Assembly: GCA_964351245.1 (NCBI GenBank)
Contig: CAYGNF010000042.1
Span: forward strand, 1 to 8,451
Source of the DNA: JANRKH01 sp964351245
GTDB taxonomy: Bacteria; Pseudomonadota; Alphaproteobacteria; Rickettsiales; Rickettsiaceae
DNA: 8,451 bases
Direction of reading: 5' to 3'
Made by a program: the position numbers and the translations under genes. Numbering within the stretch: position 1 is the first letter of the stretch; the number at the start of each line of letters is the position of its first letter. Shown piece by piece: positions 1 to 5,357 of this stretch. The notes beneath the pieces are model-generated. The model was not told the DNA's origin, made no database searches, and was given only the letters and a program-made list of their open reading frames with translations.

Positions 1-129
1 TATAGCTCATTATACAGTATATATGAAAAGTTTCTTTTGTGTAATTCTATGTATGAATGATATAAATATTTACAGTTCTTGCATGGAGATTGCTGATAAA
101 GAAGAACAAGCCGAAAGAATTTATCGAGA

Positions 130-804
130 TTACTCTAACTCCCCTTTATTCAGAGCAAATATTTTTGAGCATTTTTGTGCAATAGTTTGATTATGAGTTA
201 CCATAATCACGGCAAGATTATTATTTTGTGATATATTAATAAATAACTCGAATACTTTTTCGGCGGATAAATAGTCAAGATTCCCGGTAGGCTCATCGGC
301 AAAAATTATATCTGGTTTATTTATCATAGCTCTTGCGATTGCAACTCTTTGCTGCTGCCCACCAGAAAGCTGAGAAGGATAGTGACTTGCTCTATCTCCA
401 ATACCTAAATCCTCAAGAAGAGATATAGCTCTATTCTTTAACTCATGAATTGCTATATCATTCTTAATAATACCTGGAAGCATAACATTTTCAAGGGCGC
501 AAAAATCATTTAGTAAATTATGATATTGATACACAAAACCTATTTTACTTAGTCTTAAATCTGCTTTTTCATTCTGGGTAAGTTCTTTAGTATTTTTATC
601 GCTATAGATCACATCGCCACCATACTTGCTATCAAGCAATCCTGCAATTTGCAGTAATGTAGATTTGCCGCTGCCGGAGGATCCTACTATTGCAATGATT
701 TCACACGAAGATACAGATAAATTCAGATTACTTAAAACATTGATTTTGCTCTGTCCCTGCTGAAAGTATTTCGATAGATTCTGTATATGTAATATTTTAC
801 TCAT
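130..804 (-). CDS. lolD: LolD, ATP-binding subunit of the lipoprotein-releasing ABC transporter
   Basis: This 224-residue ABC ATPase has the usual LolD length. Visible motifs in order are Walker A GSSGSGKST at 41-49, the Q-loop glutamine at Q93, the signature LSGGQQQR at 146-153, Walker B IIFADEP at 166-172 with the catalytic Glu, and the switch histidine H204. In the known family, LolD sits on the cytoplasmic face and powers LolC/E permeases, which pull outer-membrane lipoproteins out of the inner membrane and hand them to LolA. It directly follows a LolC/E permease gene, and its ATG lies inside the last codons of that gene (8-base overlap), so translation is probably coupled. The MacB, FtsE and LolD families are similar in sequence, so the assignment rests partly on the adjacent permease. 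I see no convincing terminator in the 129 bases downstream. Confidence 0.93.
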   Translation of the reverse strand: MSKILHIQNLSKYFQQGQSKINVLSNLNLSVSSCEIIAIVGSSGSGKSTLLQIAGLLDSKYGGDVIYSDKNTKELTQNEKADLRLSKIGFVYQYHNLLNDFCALENVMLPGIIKNDIAIHELKNRAISLLEDLGIGDRASHYPSQLSGGQQQRVAIARAMINKPDIIFADEPTGNLDYLSAEKVFELFINISQNNNLAVIMVTHNQTIAQKCSKIFALNKGELE

Positions 805-2041
805 CTCTTAATGCCTGACTTGGATCGATTGTAGAAGCTTTTATAGCGGGATAAATTGTAGCCACTATGGATAAACTTACGCTCATAATAGAAATAAATA
901 CAATATTTCCAGGAACTATTTTGGCCGGTAAGTGATATAGAAAATATATAGTTGAGTCAAAAAAATGTACCCCAGAAAAACTCTCAAGCATTAATCTAAT
1001 ATTATCAATATTACTCGCTAAAGTGATCCCTATAATTACTCCAGCTATTGTGCCAATGAGTCCTATTATAGAGCCATTAATTACAAATATCATTAGTATT
1101 TCATGTTGCTTAGCGCCTATAGTCTTGAGAATAGCTATATCTCTCCTCTTCTCATTGACTAGCATAAATAAACTTGAGATTATGTTAAACGCTGCTACTA
1201 TAATAATGAGAGATAGAATTGTAAACATTGCGGTACGCTCTATTTGCAGAGCATGCAAAAATTGCAAGTTTTGGTCCATCCAATTATGGACATAATATAT
1301 ATCGTCTATTGTATCCTTGATTCTTCTAGTATAGATTTTAACATCTCGGACCTGATCTGTATATACTTCAATTACGTTGGCGCGGTCTGTAAGAGAGAAA
1401 AGTTTTTGGGCTGATTCAAGTGACATAATAATAGTCAGAGAATCATAATCATACATAGGACTAGAAAATATACTAACTATCTTAAAGGTTTTTTTGCGCG
1501 GGAGGCTTCCAAGGATAGTTTTAACATTATTATTGACTAAAATAGAAATTTCATCCCCCATTCTTACACCTAGAGTCAATGCGAGTTCTTTCCCAAGTGC
1601 TATGCTAGAGTCTTGATAAATGTCTAGCAAACTACCTGATAGCTGTTGTGTGATTATAGAAGATTTGCGGTCTATATCCTCTTTTCTGATTCCTCTGACA
1701 ATAGCCCCTGCAGACTCAGAGCCAGAAACAACTAAGGCCTTCTCATGAATCTGCGGCAGGGCCTTATTGATCCCCGGTATGGATTCAATATGCTTTGTCA
1801 TCTCCGCGTAATTCTCGATAGTTTTATCTCTTGAGATCACATTAATATCTCCTCCAAGACCCCTAATATTTGCACTAAATTCTATATGAAAACCCTCCAT
1901 TACAGACATCACAACTATAAGGGCTGCTACTCCTATCATCACTCCAAGTAAAGAAAATCCGGATATAAACGATACGAGTTTATTAGCTTTTTTGGCACTA
2001 AAATATCTCAGCGCCGTCATAATGATAAATTTAATTGACAT
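797..2041 (-). CDS. lolC: LolC/E-family permease of the lipoprotein-releasing transporter
   Basis: This 414-residue inner-membrane protein has the LolC/E plan: one N-terminal membrane helix (about 25-48), a large periplasmic domain (about 50-268), then three helices (about 272-295, 315-342 and 377-400). The conserved cytoplasmic segment after helix 2 (NEKRRDIAILKTIGA, 296-310) is the stretch that contacts LolD in this family. The C-terminus YPAIKASTIDPSQALRDE (397-414) is also typical. Only one such permease is present here, so it may act as a homodimer with LolD, as is usual in many alphaproteobacteria; a second copy elsewhere cannot be excluded. The first ATG overlaps the end of proS by 11 bases and has a weak AGAG element about 7 bases upstream. 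Met8 is an alternative start that would also fit the family N-terminus. LolC and LolE cannot be told apart with confidence when only one paralogue is visible. Confidence 0.92.
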   Translation of the reverse strand: MSIKFIIMTALRYFSAKKANKLVSFISGFSLLGVMIGVAALIVVMSVMEGFHIEFSANIRGLGGDINVISRDKTIENYAEMTKHIESIPGINKALPQIHEKALVVSGSESAGAIVRGIRKEDIDRKSSIITQQLSGSLLDIYQDSSIALGKELALTLGVRMGDEISILVNNNVKTILGSLPRKKTFKIVSIFSSPMYDYDSLTIIMSLESAQKLFSLTDRANVIEVYTDQVRDVKIYTRRIKDTIDDIYYVHNWMDQNLQFLHALQIERTAMFTILSLIIIVAAFNIISSLFMLVNEKRRDIAILKTIGAKQHEILMIFVINGSIIGLIGTIAGVIIGITLASNIDNIRLMLESFSGVHFFDSTIYFLYHLPAKIVPGNIVFISIMSVSLSIVATIYPAIKASTIDPSQALRDE

Positions 2042-3332
2042 TATATATCTCTAAAATTCTCTTTATTGCAATATCTAGACTTACATCTTCTGATAAACCC
2101 GTTTTTCTAGATTTAAGCTCTACCTGTCCTGTAGCAATTTTCTTATTACCTATGATGATATGCCAAGGAATACCGATTAGATCATGAGTTGCAAATTTGA
2201 TACCTGGTCTTTGTTTAGTATCATCGAGTAAAATATCTAGGCCATAAGATTTCAAGGAATCATATATTTGTAGAGAAGCAGCAATGCACTGAGCATCCTC
2301 TGATCCAAGGTTAATAATAGATACCTTAAATGGCGCAACGGATTCTGGCCAAATAATTCCAGCTTCATCATGACTTGATTCGATAATTGCCGCAACAAGC
2401 CTTGTTACGCCTATGCCGTAAGATCCCATATGAATAGGAACCGGCAAGCCTTGATTATCACTTACTCGCGCCTTCATTGGCTCTGAATATTTTGTACCAA
2501 AATAAAATATATGCCCGACTTCTATACCTTTCTTTTGTAGTATTTCGAGATTTTGAGAAGATACCGCCCTTTCATCGTGCATTTCATCTGCAGCCGCATA
2601 CAATCCTCTAAGCTCCTCTGGGTTTATTGTAGAATTAGTCATTAGATCATCAAATCTTTTATCATAATATATAGTGCTTTCACCCGTATCAGCTAGAACA
2701 TGAAATTCATGACTTAAATCTCCGCCTATAGGTCCAGAATCAGCTTTGACTGGTATTACATTCAACCCCATATCTCGAAATATCTTGCAGTAAGCTGCAA
2801 AAATTGCATCATAGGACTGCATGGCCTTTTCTTTGGATATATCAAAAGAATACCCGTCTTTCATAAGAAATTCTCTACCTCTCATTACTCCAAATCTTGG
2901 CCTAATTTCATCTCTAAATTTCCACTGAATATGGTATAAATTCATAGGTAAGTCCTTGTAGGACTTAATATTTGCACGAAAAATCTCCGTTACTAACTCT
3001 TCATTTGTAGGACCAAATAAGAGCTCCGACTGGTGTCTATCTTGAATTCTTAGCATCTCTGGACCATAAGCATCATATCTACCAGATTCTTTCCATAAAG
3101 ATGCTGACTGAATACATGGCATTAAAAGCTCTATACACCCAATTTCATCGACATTTTTTTTAATAATATTTTGAATATTATTCAAAACTTTAAGGCCTAT
3201 AGGAAGCCATGAATATATACCTGCTGCGGCCTGTTTGATCATTCCGCATTTTAACATCAATCTATGAGAAATCACCTGAGCTTCTGATGGATTTTCTTTA
3301 ATTAAAGGTAGAAAAAACTTTGAAAGATGCAT
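2031..3332 (-). CDS. proS: Prolyl-tRNA synthetase, short alphaproteobacterial type without editing insert
   Basis: This 433-residue class II aminoacyl-tRNA synthetase charges tRNA-Pro with proline in the cytoplasm. The N-terminus (MHLSKFFLPLIKENPSEAQ) matches the family start and supports this ATG. Other landmarks are GPTNEE at 107-112, motif 2 from FRDEIRP (139-145) to FLMKD (155-159), motif 3 GSYGIGVTR at 303-311, and an anticodon-binding domain from about 332 to the end. Motifs 2 and 3 are only about 145 residues apart. The roughly 570-residue E. coli-type enzyme carries an extra editing (INS) domain between them, so this one lacks that domain, which is usual for alphaproteobacteria. The gene lies 4 bases after folE and overlaps lolC by 11 bases. 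Ribosome-binding sequence upstream is weak (an AAAAAG stretch). Confidence 0.97.
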   Translation of the reverse strand: MHLSKFFLPLIKENPSEAQVISHRLMLKCGMIKQAAAGIYSWLPIGLKVLNNIQNIIKKNVDEIGCIELLMPCIQSASLWKESGRYDAYGPEMLRIQDRHQSELLFGPTNEELVTEIFRANIKSYKDLPMNLYHIQWKFRDEIRPRFGVMRGREFLMKDGYSFDISKEKAMQSYDAIFAAYCKIFRDMGLNVIPVKADSGPIGGDLSHEFHVLADTGESTIYYDKRFDDLMTNSTINPEELRGLYAAADEMHDERAVSSQNLEILQKKGIEVGHIFYFGTKYSEPMKARVSDNQGLPVPIHMGSYGIGVTRLVAAIIESSHDEAGIIWPESVAPFKVSIINLGSEDAQCIAASLQIYDSLKSYGLDILLDDTKQRPGIKFATHDLIGIPWHIIIGNKKIATGQVELKSRKTGLSEDVSLDIAIKRILEIYNVN

Positions 3333-3336
3333 AATA

Positions 3337-3909
3337 TTACTTTTTTATTAATAACAAAAATTCCTGTCTATATTTGAGATTAGTTATGAATTCTCCGGTA
3401 AAATGCACAGTCTCCATAATGCTTTCTTGGTTCACTCCCCTCATTGCCATGCAATGATGTAGACCTGATACTTTGATAGCAACACCGAGTGGATTTAATT
3501 GACTTTGTATTGCATCTGCAATCTCGGATGTCATTCGCTCCTGAATTTGCAACCTTCTAGCAAAAATCTCCACTACTCTTGCGAGTTTACTAATTCCTAC
3601 TATAGAATCCCTTGGAATATATGCAATATCTACATGACCTATAATTGGTAGCATGTGATGCTCACACATTGATTTAAACTTTATATCCTTGAGGACAATC
3701 AAGTCATGAAAATTTGCTTTTTCAAAAAAAATAGTTTGTAGAACTAATGCAGGATCGATCTTATATCCACTAAAAATCTCTTTATAACTCTCCATAACTC
3801 TTGTGGGAGTTTTTAGAAGCCCCTCTCTATCTGGATCCTCTCCTATAAATTCAAATATTGTCCTTATTGCTTTTATAGCTTCCTCTTGCGATGGCTTTAC
3901 TTTAATCAT
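3337..3909 (-). CDS. folE: GTP cyclohydrolase I (FolE type)
   Basis: This 190-residue protein has the normal length for bacterial FolE. The enzyme converts GTP to 7,8-dihydroneopterin triphosphate and formate, the entry step to tetrahydrofolate and also to queuosine precursors. Visible signatures are EDPDREGLLKTPTRV (24-38), the CEHH motif at 82-85 (C82 and H85 as zinc ligands, H84 as the catalytic-type histidine), GISKLARVVEIFARRLQIQE (105-124), and HHCMAMRG (151-158) with the third zinc ligand C153. The active site therefore looks complete. The ATG overlaps the end of the upstream heme-copper-oxidase-like gene by 8 bases, and proS starts 4 bases after the stop, so it is internal to the operon. 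No other folate or queuosine genes are visible, so its pathway use here is not determined. Confidence 0.96.
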   Translation of the reverse strand: MIKVKPSQEEAIKAIRTIFEFIGEDPDREGLLKTPTRVMESYKEIFSGYKIDPALVLQTIFFEKANFHDLIVLKDIKFKSMCEHHMLPIIGHVDIAYIPRDSIVGISKLARVVEIFARRLQIQERMTSEIADAIQSQLNPLGVAIKVSGLHHCMAMRGVNQESIMETVHFTGEFITNLKYRQEFLLLIKK

Positions 3910-5233
3910 TTCTTACTGAATTTTTATTGTACTGAACTACGCAATCTCGCATTATTGAATTCAAGCATATATACACAAATATTAATCCTCCTACAATAGC
4001 TAATAAGCCTCCCACCCCCATTAAACCCAAAGAAATTTTGGCATATACTGATAAATCTACACTATCAGTCTTTCTGAGAGCTCCATATCCACCTGATGCA
4101 GCTAATCCTACTATATGAACAAATTGGCAAGTAGAGTACAAGATGAGTTGATTTAAAGCATTATTAAACTTTATCGGAGTAAATAGTTTGTTTGTTTCTA
4201 GATAAATATAACTCATATATGCTATTGTGATGCCCACAATAGATCCATGATAATGGGCGGGAATTATAGTATTAGATCCTGAAATAAACAATGCAATAAT
4301 ACCTCCAGATAAAAATAAGAATAAGGACAAAAGTAATGAATATAATTTGAGATTTAATTCGTCTCTTGGCTTATCATACCTAGATTCCCTGCTGATAAAG
4401 TATGATATTATGATATCAGTTACACTAATCAACAAAGGTATGCCTCCAAAAATTTTCATATGTTCTGTAAAAAGAGATATATAATATGGATCTTCTATTT
4501 TTATAAATATTTGCATTAATAGAGGAGGAGACGCAATAATAGTATTAAGCCACAATAAATTTGGTAAGGATAGAATTTTACCTGAATGCCGATAATCATA
4601 CCAGGCAATAATCATACCGCTAAGATATAAAAACTGTAACAAATGGCCACATCCCCAAAATAATAGCTCATAGTAGTGATGTTGATCTGATATAGCTGTA
4701 GTATTATTAAGTTTATATGCCGAAATCCCAAAAGAACATACGATAATCAGCCCGAGAATACCTATAGGTAGAGATATTTTCTCTTGACTCCACAAAGACA
4801 TTAATGAGATTACTAGAAAGCAGGCAAAAAACAAACCCAGCCCTATTATGAAAAGCAAGTTATGCAATACTGGTATATAATTATTCATAAAAGCGGTAGA
4901 AGGAAGAAAAAATGGAGATATAGAAATTAATATAATGCTTAGTAATATAAGGCGCTGAAGCATAAAAGTAATATTAATAGCATTACCTCTGAATCTTATA
5001 GACATTTGCATCATAACAAAAGACATCAGCCAAAAAAGTACTGTTAGATTCACGTGTACTATCAAGGCAATCTTAAATATTGATTTGTCGAATATTAATT
5101 CTCTCAGCACAGGAGTTCTAAGCATCACTATTAAAATAGAGTATAAACCCCCTGTGCCAATAGATATTAGGCATAATATAATCCAGAATTTATGCAATTT
5201 GACTAACGATGCTGCATCTTTATTTGTGTTCAT
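3902..5233 (-). CDS. Heme-copper oxidase subunit I-like 12-helix membrane protein
   Basis: This 443-residue, highly hydrophobic protein has about 12 predicted membrane helices (roughly 15-37, 52-77, 90-110, 117-147, 152-172, 187-211, 222-243, 254-279, 293-318, 322-345, 356-381 and 395-425), the topology of heme-copper oxidase subunit I. Histidines fall where that fold places its ligands. H60 in helix II would be a low-spin heme ligand, and H197 in helix VI (WGCGHLLQF) a Cu-B ligand. H258 sits before helix VIII (TEHMKI), and H327 and H329 form the HxH of helix X (PAHYHGSIVG). A motif HIVGLAASGGYGALRKT (373-389) is also striking. Differences from true oxidases: the HH pair before helix VIII is EH here, and the residue four after H197 is Phe, not Tyr. 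I recall similar proteins labelled 'cbb3-type cytochrome c oxidase subunit I' in other alphaproteobacteria. No subunit II or cytochrome c partner is nearby. Oxygen reduction, NO reduction or a non-catalytic role are all possible. The gene leads the folE-proS-lolCD cluster. Confidence 0.8.
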   Translation of the reverse strand: MNTNKDAASLVKLHKFWIILCLISIGTGGLYSILIVMLRTPVLRELIFDKSIFKIALIVHVNLTVLFWLMSFVMMQMSIRFRGNAINITFMLQRLILLSIILISISPFFLPSTAFMNNYIPVLHNLLFIIGLGLFFACFLVISLMSLWSQEKISLPIGILGLIIVCSFGISAYKLNNTTAISDQHHYYELLFWGCGHLLQFLYLSGMIIAWYDYRHSGKILSLPNLLWLNTIIASPPLLMQIFIKIEDPYYISLFTEHMKIFGGIPLLISVTDIIISYFISRESRYDKPRDELNLKLYSLLLSLFLFLSGGIIALFISGSNTIIPAHYHGSIVGITIAYMSYIYLETNKLFTPIKFNNALNQLILYSTCQFVHIVGLAASGGYGALRKTDSVDLSVYAKISLGLMGVGGLLAIVGGLIFVYICLNSIMRDCVVQYNKNSVRND

Positions 5234-5314
5234 AATAATATCATTTAATAATACGCAATTTTATATTTATATATAATCAAGCCTGATTGTACTAAAAAGC
5301 AAGAGGCATCATAT
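5234..5314 (-). promoter_or_regulatory. Probable promoter region of the five-gene operon
   Basis: This very AT-rich stretch lies between the ppdK terminator and the ATG of the heme-copper-oxidase-like gene. All five downstream genes are packed without room for another obvious promoter, so the operon promoter is inferred to lie here. Several TATA-like hexamers occur on the minus strand around 5252-5276, but none pairs with a good -35 box at 16-18 bases, so no exact promoter is called. There is no clear Shine-Dalgarno sequence before the ATG. Confidence 0.35.
5275..5288. repeat. 14-bp imperfect palindrome upstream of the operon
   Basis: The sequence AATCAAGCCTGATT is symmetric at 12 of 14 positions (half-sites AATCA and TGATT). 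It lies 42 bases upstream of the start codon of the heme-copper-oxidase-like gene, where an operator could sit. The half-site order (ATCA...TGAT) is the reverse of the FNR/Anr box TTGAT-N4-ATCAA, so it should not be called an FNR site. It may be chance in AT-rich DNA. Confidence 0.3.
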
Positions 5315-5340
5315 AAAAAATACTCTAAATTAATCTAGAG
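5315..5340 (-). terminator. Rho-independent terminator after ppdK
   Basis: Read on the minus strand, CTCTAGA-TTAA-TTTAGAG forms a 7-bp stem (one G-U wobble) with a 4-base loop at 5340-5323. It is followed at once by TATTTTTT at 5322-5315. It begins 17 bases after the ppdK stop codon and is oriented to end the ispB-ppdK transcript. The stem is AT-rich and of modest strength, so some read-through into the next operon is possible. Confidence 0.7.
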
Positions 5341-5357
5341 GCGTTAAAATCATATAC

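Noticed and set aside
9..14. Perfect TATAAT hexamer on the minus strand at the left edge
   Set aside because: No acceptable -35 hexamer lies about 17 bases upstream, it overlaps a possible ATG, and such hexamers are frequent in AT-rich DNA.
1023..1295. Plus-strand open frame of 90 codons
   Set aside because: Fully antisense to the well-supported lolC coding region, with no family motif; low-complexity Ile/Ser-rich translation typical of a shadow frame.
4675..4680. Adjacent His185-His186 in the oxidase-like protein considered as the Cu-B HH pair
   Set aside because: They lie just before helix VI, ahead of H197 in WGCGH, whereas the HH pair of this fold comes after helix VII. H258 is the correct positional match.
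130..5233. The five-gene cluster as a previously undescribed functional system
   Set aside because: Four of the five genes are well-known housekeeping genes and the proS-lolC-lolD order is a conserved alphaproteobacterial arrangement. Only the oxidase-like gene is unusual.
5085..5276. Plus-strand open frame of 63 codons
   Set aside because: Mostly antisense to the N-terminal part of the oxidase-like gene, no ribosome-binding site and no recognisable motif.
5275..5288. FNR/Anr box for oxygen control of the oxidase-like gene
   Set aside because: The half-sites are in the opposite order (ATCA...TGAT) from TTGAT-N4-ATCAA.
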